Shown: positions 45,400 to 56,368 of the stretch, one piece after another
Numbering within the stretch: position 1 is the first letter of the stretch
Layout of the letters: the number at the start of each line of letters is the position of its first letter
Notes under the pieces: generated by a model
Seen by the model: only the letters and a program-made list of their open reading frames with translations
What the model was told of the DNA's origin: nothing
The model's database searches: none
Program-made: the position numbers and the translations under genes
DNA from: Lolium rigidum
Taxonomy: Eukaryota; Streptophyta; Magnoliopsida; Poales; Poaceae
NCBI RefSeq assembly: GCF_022539505.1
Contig: NC_061513.1
Span: 178,776,017-178,840,016, forward strand
Direction: 5' to 3'
Length of the DNA: 64,000 nt

Positions 45400-45790
45400 A
45401 ATGGGACTCGTATGTACAGAAAAATTGCTAGAGGTGCAGGTCCGGTTGGGTGACTGCCAGGGGCAGATTGGCAGGGTGACTGCATGGGGACATGCCGGAG
45501 GGACGAGGGCAACCGTCGCTAGCTCTATCTCTCCCGGCGAGCATCCCGCGCCAGCCCCAAATCCGCCGGCGAGCATCCTCGACCTAGGGTTTGGGCGGTT
45601 GCCGGTGCGGAGGGCGGCGGCCGCCGGATGGGGATGAAGGCCGGGAGGAGGGTTGAGGGCGGGGAGGGGAGCGGAGGGCGGGAGCGAGGGATGAGGGGGC
45701 CGGAGGAGGGCGGCGGCCGCCGGGACTTGCTCGCATCGCCCGCCCGCTCGTTTCGTTCGGGAGAAAGATGTCTCGTACCTCTTCGGGAAG
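45400..45790. other. GC-rich gene-like segment, possible captured exon or leader
   Basis: Strong GC contrast with its surroundings. AACCCTAGGTCGAGG on the minus strand (near 45590) resembles a plant gene leader. Frames are open on both strands because of low stop density and none is convincing. Unknown. Confidence 0.3.
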
Positions 45791-45847
45791 CGTCGCTCAC
45801 CGATTCCAGGCAAATACGGAGGTCTGGTCCTCCGAATTGCCCACTGA

Positions 45848-46018
45848 GGGCTTGTTTGGTTACTCGAATCCCGGCGGGTTCCCGGCCTTTTCCCGGGGAG
45901 ATTTTTCCCCTAGTCCGGAGGTCGGGAATAGAATCCCGGAGTTTTGCTCCTGTTTCAGTGTATTCCCGGCCGGGAATCTTTTCCCGGGGAATTTCGGGCC
46001 CAACCGCCAAACGAGCCC
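45848..46018. mobile_element. MITE of about 170 bp
   Basis: Ends GGGCTTGTTTGGTTACTCG and GGGCTCGTTTGGCGGTTGG (right end, read inward), flanked by TGA on both sides (45845-45847, 46019-46021). It consists largely of CCCGGGAAT-type sequence. The 3-bp flank would suit PIF/Harbinger- or CACTA-related MITEs. Confidence 0.65.
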
Positions 46019-46149
46019 TGAAGGAAAATGCCTCGGTGGGTTGCGGGCTGGAATTCGCCTCCCGTTTCCAGACTCTAATTCCAGCGCATCCAGACAACCG
46101 AATTAGTGGCCCGAATTCCAACTCCCTAATTCCAGTTTTAATACAATCT

Positions 46150-46560
46150 ACCGGGTGGATTTCCGGGTCAGTGGATTTATAATCGATGGTTATTACTGGA
46201 TTTATTTTTTCGGGTCAGTGAATTTATTCGGATTCATATATATGGATATTACTGATTTACTCTTATATAGTATTACCCGATGCGTTTCCGGGTCAATGGA
46301 TTCATCTTCTACGGTTATTACTGGATTTATTTTCTTCGGATCAATGGATTCATCTTCAATATATGCTTCATATTTAATGGTGTAATCTTCAATGAGGATT
46401 CAACTCAAATACTTCATCTTGGATTAATCTCCAGTACTTCATCTTTAATGGCCTAATCTTGGATGGTTTAATATTCAAATGATTTCATCTCCAATGGTGT
46501 AAATTTCCAGTGGATTCATGTTATATTATTGTACATGGATTCATCCTAAATGGCTTCACC
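46150..46560. repeat. AT-rich degenerate repeats in the Gypsy internal region
   Basis: Variants of ATGGATTCATCTTC and GGGTCAGTGAATTTATT recur; related copies occur at 44700-44770 on the other side of the TIR insertion. Non-coding. Confidence 0.45.
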
Positions 46561-47099
46561 TTATATGACGCCGCGATTCCGTCAACTTCTTCCGACGTCA
46601 CGACTAATACTCGGGGGCTCAACAACGACTTCGCCCCGAGTAACAACTGTGACACGACGTCTAAGCAACAATAATGACGTCACCCCAGCAGCGCTCGGGG
46701 GCTCGGCTATTTCTTCATCAACAATATGGCGGCATTTACTTTCACTATTTGGTGGTCGTACTTTAGCTCGACTTCTTCTCGGCGCTCGAAGACTTCATCG
46801 CATAGACTCTGTCGTGCCCAATAAGCTAAGTGTTCCTTTGTTTTACACAAAGTTGATTATCATTTACTTTGCTGCACACGACACTCGGGGTTGTGCGGCA
46901 TAAATTCACTTTACATATCATCGAATCCGAGCATCTAACACCGCATGCGAAAAAAAAGAGTCAAGGAAAAGATAGAAAAAGTTTGTTTATTTGTGCAGGA
47001 GAAAGCAAATTTCAAAGGATGCAAGTTCTTGAGCCTATGTCCGGATGCGCGCATCCGACCATAGCCTCGGGGGCTACTCCCATCGGGAGCACTGGCCGC

Positions 47100-47520
47100 G
47101 CACCCGACGAAATTTCCTCAAGAAGGACACGAAGAAATTGTCTTCAGGAGAGTACCCGACGAAATCCAAGGAGGAACCCGGCGAAATTATCTTCAAAAGA
47201 GAACTCGACGAAATCTTCTTCAGGGAGGAACCCGACGAAATTGTCTTCAAAAGAGAACTCGACGAAATCTTCTTCAGGGAGGAACCCGACGAAATCTTGA
47301 GAGAACCCGACGAAATTGTCTTCAGGGAGAACCCGACGAAATTGTCTTCAAGAGAGGACAGGACCTGACGAAGAATTTTCCTCAAGGAGGACCCAAAGAA
47401 ATTTCACGGAGGATCCGAAGAATTGTCCTCAGGGAGGACCCGAAGAATTGTCCTCAAGGAGGACCCGAAGAAATTTTCTTCAAGGAGGAACTCGATGAAA
47501 TTTTCATCAAAGAGAAACCA
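47100..47520 (+). repeat. Minisatellite with GACGAAAT.TCTTCA units
   Basis: Units of about 27 bp with the core GACGAAATTGTCTTCA and an AGGA-rich spacer, partly arranged as a 54-bp higher-order pair (47202-47290), repeat more than ten times and degenerate to the right into CCGAAGAATTGTCCTCA. All three frames are almost free of stops on the plus strand because of the composition, which explains the apparent coding frames. Confidence 0.75.
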
Positions 47521-48547
47521 AAAAAAAAAGAGGGTGGAAAAATCTTCGGGTTCATTAACCCGTCATTTATTCCGAACAAGAGCATCAGCGAGGTACCTGA
47601 AGACAATATAGAAGAACCCAATATATTCGGCTATCCCATCACGCCGCGAAAAGTACAGAGGAGCCCGAAAAATGGGTCATTACATCAGCCGAACAAGGCA
47701 CTAGACAATATATTCTCGGAGCGCGTCCGCCGCGGTAAAAACTCCGAATGTCGTGGCTCGTAAAAAGGTCACGAAGGTAAGACCCCAGGATCCGTCCTGT
47801 GTGGCGTGGCATCGCACCCGAATGCGCCCTACCACTTTTTCCACATCAACAGATGTGAAGAAAAATCCCGGCGGACGCGCTGTGGACCCGATAATTTTGC
47901 TGGAATTCAGTTTCGGTAAGTCCTAAAGCGGCACGTTCTGAATTACGCCAGTATCTCGAATTCGTGTCCGGGGACGCGAGTTTGAAGTAGGTTTATCCGG
48001 ATTTTCCACTAGAGCAATTAACTGGTACCTGATCCGTCAAATGAACCAGCCACATTTACCAATATCCCTGTACAATATATTTGACGAAGAAAATATAGTG
48101 TCTCTTTGGTTTCGAAGAATTTTAAAAAGAGAAAAAGCCTGGAAATTTCATTCGATTCTGTAAATATATAAAGGTTAGTAGACTCAACTCGGCTCTGCGA
48201 CTCGAGTGGAGCCTACTCCCATCGGGAGCGCTGGATTTAATTAAGTCCTCCAATAGGAGTCGATAAAAAGAGGGGCTGCGCCCAGAAATATCGTCAAGTT
48301 CTTCATCGAGTAGTACTACTTAAGTCTATGCCCAAGTGCAAGCACTTACACATAGACTCGGGGGCTACTCCCATCGGGACCGCTGTCGCGCACCCGATAG
48401 ATAAAACAATTTCGAGAATCGTCGACATCATCTACACTACACATGATCTACGACATGGACCTCGCCTTGTATTTCTTCGACTTCGGAGATGGTTATGCTT
48501 GGAGTCTCTACGCAAGTCTTCGACTTCCCTAGACACTCGGGGGCTAC

Positions 48548-48698
48548 TGACATGGGTATACCCTTCGGGTACCCATTATTGGCATACCTGGCTCGGCTCG
48601 GCCCAATATGGAAAGGCCCAACAAGGCAACCCGAAGAAGTAGTCGACTAGGACACTTGTAAAACCCTAAGCTGGTTGCATATATAAAGCCAGCCAGGG
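48548..48698 (+). repeat. 3' LTR of the non-coding Gypsy element, truncated
   Basis: Starts TGACATGGGTATACCC right after ACTCGGGGGCTAC (polypurine-like) and matches 42817 onward for about 150 bp to CCAGCCAGGGT, then changes abruptly to another LTR at 48699. Confidence 0.8.
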
Positions 48699-49239
48699 TG
48701 TCGAGTGTACTCCTCGGCAATGCCCTCCGATTGGGGCTTAGGGTTGATGGAATCCTGTAGGCTGACACGAGACATCAGTTAACAGACAAGCAGAGAGAGA
48801 GATTTACCCAGGTTCGGGGCCCTCGATGAGGTAAAACCCTTACGTCCTGCCTGTCTGATCTTGATTATGAGAATATCGGGTTACAATGGGGTGCCGAAGG
48901 GTTCGGATATGATCTCGTCGAGAGGCTAAGTGCTATGAAACCTAGCTCTAGACTTCTGGTGGCTAAAGTTGCTAAGATTGATTGTGTGTCCCTCGGCAGC
49001 CCCTCTCCTGGCCCTTATATAGGGTGCCAGGTCTCAAGAGATCTGTCCGGGTACGACTAGGTTAAAAAAGCCCTAGATCTAAACTTTCCTTGTTCGGTTC
49101 CTCTTCGTCTTGTCCTTCAAGGAATCTTCTTCGGCACCGCCGTAGTGGCCCACCTTGCCATCGGATGTCTTCATGGGCCTCCAGTTGGGCCGTGTAGGAT
49201 AGGGAAATAACAGTTACCCGAAGGGTAATGCCAACGTCA
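48699..49239 (-). repeat. 3' LTR of a related minus-strand Gypsy element
   Basis: On the minus strand the 541-bp LTR starts TGACGTTGGCATTACCC and ends GTACACTCGACA. On that strand it is preceded by ACACTCGGGTGCTAC (49254-49240), the counterpart of the polypurine context of the neighbouring plus-strand element. A TATATAAG-type box is present near 49015. It is inserted in the 3' LTR of the preceding element. Confidence 0.75.
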
Positions 49240-49768
49240 GTAGCACCCGAGTGTCTAGCCGAAGATATTTCGGGTAGAGACTAAAGCATGCCTCCATCAA
49301 ATGTCCTTCTCTCTTGATAGTTCTTGTCCATCTTGTAACAACATCATCTTCTTCTATCGGGTGCGCGTTCAACGCTCCCGGTGGGAGTAGCCCCCGAGTC
49401 TAGGTACGGATGCTTGCAATCCGTGCATAGACTCAAGTTGTGACACTCGAATGTTTTCTTCTGCCGAAGCTTTCGCAAACTCTTCATAGGTCATTCGATA
49501 CATTTACATCGGGTCTTCAAATTCTGGAAGTTTTAACTCGTAAAGGATATTGAGTAGTGTGCCCAGCTTTGCTGGTTAACTGCCGAAGGCAAAACAACGC
49601 TACCCTACAAAGAATCACGTCCCCGGGCATGATCCTGGAGTGCAAAAAAGTTTGTCGGCTGCTTAAACTATGCTCCCGATGGGAGTAAAGCTTAAGTTTC
49701 TTGTATTCAATCCTCCTTATTTGCCCAAATTTATCGGGTGCGCGCCTAGCGCTCCCGATGGGAGTAGC
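49240..49768 (-). mobile_element. 3' internal part of the minus-strand Gypsy element
   Basis: Non-coding; contains three copies of the CTCCC.TCGGGAG hairpin motif shared with the plus-strand element. Cut at 49768 by Athila-B, whose target site would be GTAGC (49764-49768). Confidence 0.65.
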
Positions 49769-51371
49769 TGATACGTCTCCGACGTATCGATAATTTCTTA
49801 TGTTCTATGCCATATTATTGATGATACCTACATGTTTTATGCACACTTTATGTCATATTCGTGCATTTTCTGGAACTAACCTATTAACAAGATGCCGAAG
49901 TGCCGGTTCTCGTTTTACTGCTGTTTTTGGTTTCATAAATCCTAGTAACGAAATATTCTCGGAATTGGACGAAACAAAGACCCGGGGGCCTATTTTTCCA
50001 CGGAGCTTCCGAGAAGACCGAAGAACATACGAAGTGGGGCCACGAGGTGGCCAGACCACATGGCGGCGCGGCCAAGGGGGGGCCGCGCCGCCCTGTGGTG
50101 TGGGCCCCTCGTTTGGCCCCCGACTCTGCCCTTCCTCCTACTTAAAGCCTCCGTCGCGAAACCCCTGATGCGAAAAACCACGATACGGAAAACCTTACTG
50201 AGACGCCGCCGCCGCCGATCCCATCTCGGGGGATCTGGAGATCTCCTCCGGCACCCTGCCGGAGAGGGGATTCATCTCCCGGAGGACTCTACACCGCCAT
50301 GGTCGCCTCCGGAGTGATGAGTGAGTAGTTCACCCCTGGACTATGGGTCCATAGTAGTAGCTAGATGGTTGTCTTCTCCTCATTGTGCTTCATTGTTGGA
50401 TCTTGTGAGCTGCCTAACATGATCAAGATCATCTATTCTGTAATTCTATATGTTGTGTTTGTCGGGATCCGATGGATAGAGAATACCATGTCATGTTAAT
50501 TATCAAGTTATTACATATGTGTTGTTTATGATCTTGCATGCTCTCCGTTATTAGTAGAGGCTCTGGCCAAGTTTTTGCTCTTAACTCCAAGAGGGAGTAT
50601 TTATGCTCGATAGTGGGTTCATGCCTGCATTGACACCTGGGGGAGTGACAGAAACCCCTAAGGTTGTGTTGTGATGTTGCCACTAGGGATAAAACATTGA
50701 TGCTATGTCCGAGGATGTAGTTGTTGATTACATTACACACCATACTTAATGCAATTGTCTGTTGTTAGCAACTTAATACTGGAGGGGGTTCGGATGATAA
50801 CCTGAAGGTGGACTTTTTAGGCATAGATGCAGTTGGATGGCGGTCTATGTACTTTGTCGTAATGCCCAATTAAATCTCACTATACTTATCATGTCATGTA
50901 TGTGCATTGTTATGCCCTCTCTATTTGTCAATTGCCCGGCTTGTAATTTGTTCACCCAACATGCTTTTATCTTATGGGAGAGACACCTCTAGTGAGCTGT
51001 GGACCCCGGTCCATTCTTTAATACTTGAAATACAAATCTGCTTGCAATACTTGTTTCTACTATTTTCTCTGCAAACAATCATCTTCCACACAATACGGTT
51101 AATCCTTTGTTACAGCAAGCCGGTGAGATTGACAACCTCACTTGTTTCGTTGGGGCAAAGTACTTTGGTTGTGTTGTGCAGGTTCCACGTTGGCGCCGGA
51201 ATCTCCGGTGTTGCGCCGCACTACATCCCGCCGCCATCAACCTTCAACGTGCTTCTTGGCTCCTCCTGGTTCGATAAACCTTGGTTTCTTTACTGAGGGA
51301 AAACTTGCTGCTGTGCGCATCATACCTTCCTCTTGGGGTTGCCCAACGAACGTGTGAAATACATGCCATCA
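49769..51371 (+). repeat. 5' LTR of Athila-B
   Basis: 1603 bp from TGATACGTCTCCGACG to ACATGCCATCA. Its first 890 bp match 16143-17034 (minus strand). Includes a GC-rich leader (50060-50320) and, near the end, the CTCCTGGTTCGATAAACC block common in this LTR type. Confidence 0.85.
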
Positions 51372-51380
51372 AGCTCTTTT

Positions 51381-51399
51381 ACGGCGCCGTTGCGGGAGA
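51381..51399 (+). other. Degenerate tRNA-Asp primer-binding site
   Basis: ACGGCGCCGTTGCGGGAGA stands where TGGCGCCGTTGCCGGGGA would be expected: the first T is changed to C and one C is lost. Ten bases separate it from the LTR. The changes indicate decay after insertion. Confidence 0.6.
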
Positions 51400-51622
51400 T
51401 CAAGACACGCTGCAAGGGAGTCTCCACTTCTCAATCTCTTTACTTTGTTTTTGTCTTGCTTTATTTTATTTACTACTTTGTTTGCTGCATTATATCAAAA
51501 CACAAAAAAATTAGTTGCTAGCTTTACTTTATTTACTTGTCTTGTTTGCTATATCAAAAACACAAAAAAATTAGTTTACTTGCATTTACTTTATCTAGTT
51601 TGCTTTATTTACTACTGCTAAA

Positions 51623-52637
51623 ATGGCTACCCCTGAAAATACTAAGTTGTGTGACTTCACTAGCACAAATAATAATGATTTCTTATGCACACCTATTGCT
51701 CCACCCGCTACTACGGCGGAATTCTTTGAAATTAAACCTGCTTTACTGAATCTTGTTATGCGAGAGCAATTTTCTGGTGTTAGTTCTGATGATGCTGCTG
51801 CCCATCTCAATAATTTTGTTGAACTATGTGAAATGCAAAAGTATAAAGATGTAGATGGTGACATTATAAAATTAAAATTGTTTCCTTTCTCATTAAGAGG
51901 AAGAGCTAAAGATTGGTTGCTATCTACTGCCTAAGAATAGTATTGATTCATGGACTAAATGCAAGGATGCTTTTATTGGTAGATATTATCCCCCTGCTAA
52001 AATTATATCTTTGAGGAGTAGCATAATGAATTTTAAACAATTGGATAATGAACATGTTGCTCAATCTTGGGAAAGAATGAAATCTACTGGTTAAAAGCTG
52101 CCCAACCCATGGATCGACTACTTGGATGATCATCCAAACCTTCTATGCGGGACTAAATTTTTCTTCGCGGGAATTTATTGGATTCAGCTGCTTGGAGGTA
52201 CCTTTATGTCCATCACTCTTGGTGAAGCAACAAAGCTTCTTGATAATATGATGGTTAATTACTCTGAATGGCACACAGAAAGAGCTCCACAAGGTAAAAA
52301 GGTAAATTCTGTTGAAGAATCCTCTTCCTTGAATGATAAGGTTGATGCTATTATGTCTATGCTTGCGAGTGATAGGACTAATGTTGATCCTAATAATGTT
52401 CCATTAGCTTCATTGGTTGCCCAAGAAGAACATGTTGATGTAAACTTCATTAAAAATAATAATTTCAACAACAATGCTTATCGGAACAATTCTAGTAATA
52501 ACTATAGGCCATATCCTTATAATAATGGTAACGGTTATGCTAATTCTTATGGGAATTCTTACAACAATAATAGGAATACACCCCCTGGACTTGAAGCCAT
52601 GCTTAAAGAATTTATTAGTACACAAAGCTGCCTTTAA
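51623..52637 (+). pseudogene. gag of Athila-B, broken
   Basis: The start at 51623 gives a frame with FFEIKPALLNLVMREQFSGV and AAAHLNNFVELCEM, the typical Athila capsid N-terminus, and stops at 51934 by frameshift. Later frames carry the AINALYDTYEW-like segment in decayed form, and 52122-52637 holds the HTERAPQGKKV segment and an Asn/Tyr-rich tail. The product would form the particle shell. Confidence 0.75.
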
Positions 52638-53192
52638 CAAATGCATGTGAGGAAAAGCTCAATAAAATTGATATTCTTGTTTCTAGAGTTGATAGTCTTG
52701 CCTCGATGTTGATCTTTTGAAATCGAAAGTTATGCCTAATAGGGATATTGAAAATAAAATTGTTACTACAGCAAATGCCGTCCAAGTTAGAATTAATGAG
52801 AATATAAGATTAATGGCTGAGCTACGTGCTAGGTGGGATAGAGAAGAAAATGAAAAACTAGCTAAAAGGAAAATGTAGCTAAAGTTTGGACTATTACCAC
52901 CACTAGCAATGCTAATGATTCACATGTTGCTGCACCTCCTACTATCAATGGTAAAATAATTGGTGTTGGCAATGCTTCCACTCCTAGTGCAAAGCGCGCA
53001 AAATTACTCGAAGCTCGCTAAAGCTACTTAGAAGCTGCTTGTGATAAAGCTGCTGAAATTTTTTCCAACCTTGGGGATGATAATCCCATTGCTTTAGATT
53101 GTAATGATTTAGATTTTGATGATTTCCATATCTCTGAAGTTATAAAGTTCTTACAAAAACTTGCTAAAAGTCCCAATGCTAGTGCTATAAAT

Positions 53193-53744
53193 TTGGCTTT
53201 CACAAAACATATTACAAATGCTCTCATAAAAGCTAGAGAAGAGAAACTAAAACTTGAAACTTCTATTCCTAGAAAGCTAGAGGATGGTTGGGAGCCCATC
53301 ATTAAAATGAGAGTCAAAGATTTTGATTGTAATGCCTTATGTGATCTTGGCGCAAGTATTTCTGTTATGCCTAAAAAAGTCTATGATATGCTTGACTTGC
53401 CACCATTGAAGAATTGTTATTTGGATGTTAATCTCGTCGATAATGCTAAAAAGAAACCTTTGGGGAAAGTTGATAATGTTCATATTATGGTTAACAATAA
53501 CCTTGTCCCCGTTGATTTTGTTGTCTTGGATATTGAATGCAATGCATCTTGCCCCATTATATTGGGAAGACCTTTTCTTCGAACCGTTGGTGCTACTATT
53601 GATATGAAGGAAGGTAATATTAAATATCAATTTCCTCTCAAGAAAGGTATGGAACACTTCCCTAGAAAGAGAATGAAGTTAACTTATGATTCTATTATTA
53701 GAACAAATTATGATGTTGATGCTTCATCTCTCGATGTTACTTGA
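53193..53744 (+). pseudogene. Protease domain of Athila-B
   Basis: Open for 183 codons with the active-site context NALCDLGASISVMPKKVYD (DLGA in place of DTGA, as usual in Athila elements) and the second half CPIILGRPFLRTVGATIDM. It ends with a natural stop at 53744, after which no RT follows. Upstream joins to gag are broken. Confidence 0.75.
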
Positions 53745-54734
53745 GATACACTTTACGCGCCTAGGCTGAAAGGCGTTAAAGAAAAGCGCTTATGGGAGAC
53801 AACCCATGTTTTTACTACAGTATTTTTGTTTTATATTTGTGTCTTGGAAGTTGTTTACTACTGTAGCAACCTCTCCTTATCTTAGTTTTATGTTTTGTTG
53901 TGCCAAGTAAAGTCTTTGATAGAAAAGTAAGTACTAGATTTGGATTACTTGCGCAGTTCCAGATTTCTTTGCTGTCACGAATCTGGGTCTATCTCCTCTG
54001 TAGGTAGCTCAGAAAATTACGCCAATTTACGAGCATGATCCTCAGATATGTACGCAATTTTCATTCAATTTGAGCATTTTCGTTTGAGCAAGTCTGGTGG
54101 CCTAATAAAATCCATCTTTACGGATTGTTCTGTTTTGACAGATTCTGTCTTTTATTTCGCATTGCCTCTTTTGCTATGTTGGATGAATTTCTTTGATCCA
54201 CTAATGTCCGAGTAGCTTTATGCAATGTCCAGAAGTGTTAAGAATGATTGTGTCACCTCTGAACATGTGAATTTTTATTATGCACTAACCCTCTAATGAG
54301 TTGTTTCGAGTTTGGTGTGGAGGAAGTTTTCAAGGATCAAGAGAGGAGTATGATGCAATATGATCAAGGAGAGTGAAAGCTCTAAGCTTGGGGATGCCTC
54401 GGTGGTTCACCCCTGCATATTATAAGAAGACTCAAGCGTCTAAGCTTGGGGATACCCAAGGCATCCCCTTCTTCATCGACAACATTATCATGTTCCTCCC
54501 CTGAAACTATATTTTTATTCCGTCACATCTTATGTACTTTGCTTGGAGCGTCGGTTTGTTTTTGTTTTTTGTTTTGTTTGAATAAAATGGATCCTAGCAT
54601 TCACTTTGTGGGAGAGAGACACGCTCCGCTGTAGCATATGGACAAATATGTCCTTAGGCTCTACTCATAGTATTCAAGGCGAAGTTTCATCTTCGTTAAA
54701 TTGTTATATGGTTGGAATTGGAAAATGCTACATG
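53745..54734 (+). other. 3' non-coding part of Athila-B
   Basis: Shares long blocks with 11548-12480 of Athila-A (for example GTAGCAACCTCTCCTTATCT and AGCTTGGGGATGCC). No coding frame. Confidence 0.7.
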
Positions 54735-54834
54735 NNNNNNNNNNNNNNNNNNNNNNNNNNNNNNNNNNNNNNNNNNNNNNNNNNNNNNNNNNNNNNNNNN
54801 NNNNNNNNNNNNNNNNNNNNNNNNNNNNNNNNNN
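54735..54834. other. Assembly gap, 100 N
   Basis: Left side ends in the Athila-B 3' region, right side starts in the gag region of a different Gypsy element; the missing Athila 3' LTR and the 5' LTR of the next element should lie here. Confidence 0.99.
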
Positions 54835-56150
54835 CAAATGACGGATATTCAGCGCAATATTCAAGCTTTGACACTCGATGTTATGATAATTTTGACCCAA
54901 CAACAACAACACCATGAAGATGAAATCTTGAGCTTTCAGATGACACACGATGTTAGTCGTGGTGCGGCGTAATAACCGCGGTCGTGGGTTCGTTGAACTC
55001 GGACGCCAAGGTCGTGGGTTTGAGAGGAAGGCAGTTAGGTAATGATTCTAGAAATACCCAAATTTGAAGGAGGTGCGATGTTGAAGAATACCAAACTTGG
55101 GAGATGAAGATTGAGAAGTTATAGAGCGCTTACATACTTATGCGAGAAGATAGGAAGGTCAAACTTGCTTCCTCGAATTTGATGGCTATGCATTGCGTTG
55201 GTGGGATGGGTAGCCGCAAGCGTCAAGAAGATCATGAGCTGCCCGGTTCGTACATGGCGAGAGATGAAGGAACTTATGCAAGCTCGTTCGTACACTAATT
55301 GTTGCGATCTATATGTAAAGTAAATTGACCCTATTGAGACAAGGTGTGAAGATTGGCTTGATACTTATTTCATGGAGATGTAGATGCTTATGCGGTATTG
55401 GCCGTGTCAGTGATCACTTGAGATGATTTGACAATGAACCGTTTTCTCCATGGTTTGAAGTTTGATATCAAAGAGCATTGTTCGTCATCACGGTTACACC
55501 ACTATGAATGAGTTGCTACATCATGCAAGAAGTAAGATACATTTGGGTAAAAGCACGAGTTAAAGGTAGTACTCACAGGAAATTTGGGCGCTACACTGAG
55601 CTCACATCTATAGTCCAGCCATCTTTGCGCTCCGCACCTTATACTACTCGATCTGGTAAGTCTCTCCAATGTGTCCAACACAAAGCCCGAATCTGTGCCG
55701 TACGAGTGGTTCTAGCATGTCTACTACGCGCCGTCCATTATGAATTTGCCATACATGTGGTGGCAAGGGTCACTTGAAGAAAGATTTTCCCTGTGCCAGA
55801 TCATGATTATTAATGAGGACAATGAAACATAAGGCCCAGAGATGATGTTAATCCATATGCTCCAGAAAATGTTAATATAGCGGTGATGGTGTAGATGCTT
55901 ATCCGTAAGGCTCGCACTATTGTTGTGTCTCAGTGATAGCACTAGTATGTTGCCAAGTGCATCTGCTCGGCGCTGCAATTGTTTCAAACAAAGGCTTTAG
56001 TTGGTCTGGCAAGGCTTGCAGATCATTATGGTGGTTGCCGCAATTTAGCAAGCAAAGTTTGTGCACCAAGCTGGAGATTGAAGTATCTCCCATACCCATC
56101 CGTGCTATGTTGAGTGGTTGAGTGACAATGGTGAGATGAAGGTAAACCAC
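54835..56150 (+). pseudogene. gag region of the Gypsy element, heavily decayed
   Basis: Short pieces in changing frames. A region near 55140-55480 has gag-like content (translating to segments such as EVEKNFLCYEY-type in broken form), and a segment near 55735-55790 around TGCGCAT...CATGTGGTGGCAAGGGTCACTTG resembles a CCHC knuckle. Stops and frameshifts exclude a product. Confidence 0.5.
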
Positions 56151-56368
56151 ATGGTGCGTGTTGATTTTGAGATTGGACCGTATAAGGATTCCATTGATTT
56201 TGATGTAGGTTCCTATGACGGTGTGTCACCTGCTGTGACAACATGGGTGCCATCGCCAATGCACAAGAACCAAGGTCACACAAGAGGCTGAAGCATATCA
56301 AGCTGCGTTATCATTCGATTCGCGAGTAGATGACTAGTGGGTCCAATGATTCGCGAGTAGATGACTAG

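Larger units (their letters stand above)
44791..46098. mobile_element. Possible TIR element inserted in the Gypsy, with GC-rich cargo
   Basis: The left end GTTGTGTTTGGATGCACAG and the right end read inward, GTTGTCTGGATGCGCTGG, are an imperfect inverted repeat. The DNA outside on both sides has matching CAGTGAATTTATTTTCTTCGG-like Gypsy sequence, so the block is foreign to it. Inside is a GC-rich segment (45400-45790) and a nested MITE. No TSD could be confirmed. Confidence 0.4.
42817..48698 (+). mobile_element. Non-coding Gypsy-type LTR element (LARD-like)
   Basis: 5' LTR 42817-43223, primer-binding site, about 5.3 kb internal DNA (including a 100-N gap) and a 3' LTR (48548 onward) that breaks off at 48698 where another LTR has inserted. 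The internal region has no gag or pol frame that I can recognise, so it is non-autonomous. It holds a minisatellite (47100-47520), repeats of a short hairpin motif and a TIR insertion. The left target site would be GTCAG (42812-42816); the right flank is not visible. Confidence 0.75.
49769..54734 (+). mobile_element. Athila-B, non-autonomous Athila-like element, 3' end in gap
   Basis: 5' LTR, degenerate tRNA-Asp primer site, a broken gag, a protease domain, then non-coding DNA from 53745 to the gap. RT, RNase H and integrase are absent where they should follow protease, so the element is of gag-protease type. The 3' non-coding part resembles that of Athila-A. The 3' LTR is not in the window. 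Confidence 0.8.

Noticed and set aside
47045..47385. Coding frames within the minisatellite
   Set aside because: The repeat unit has few stop codons; the peptide is a simple repeat with no start context or known relation.
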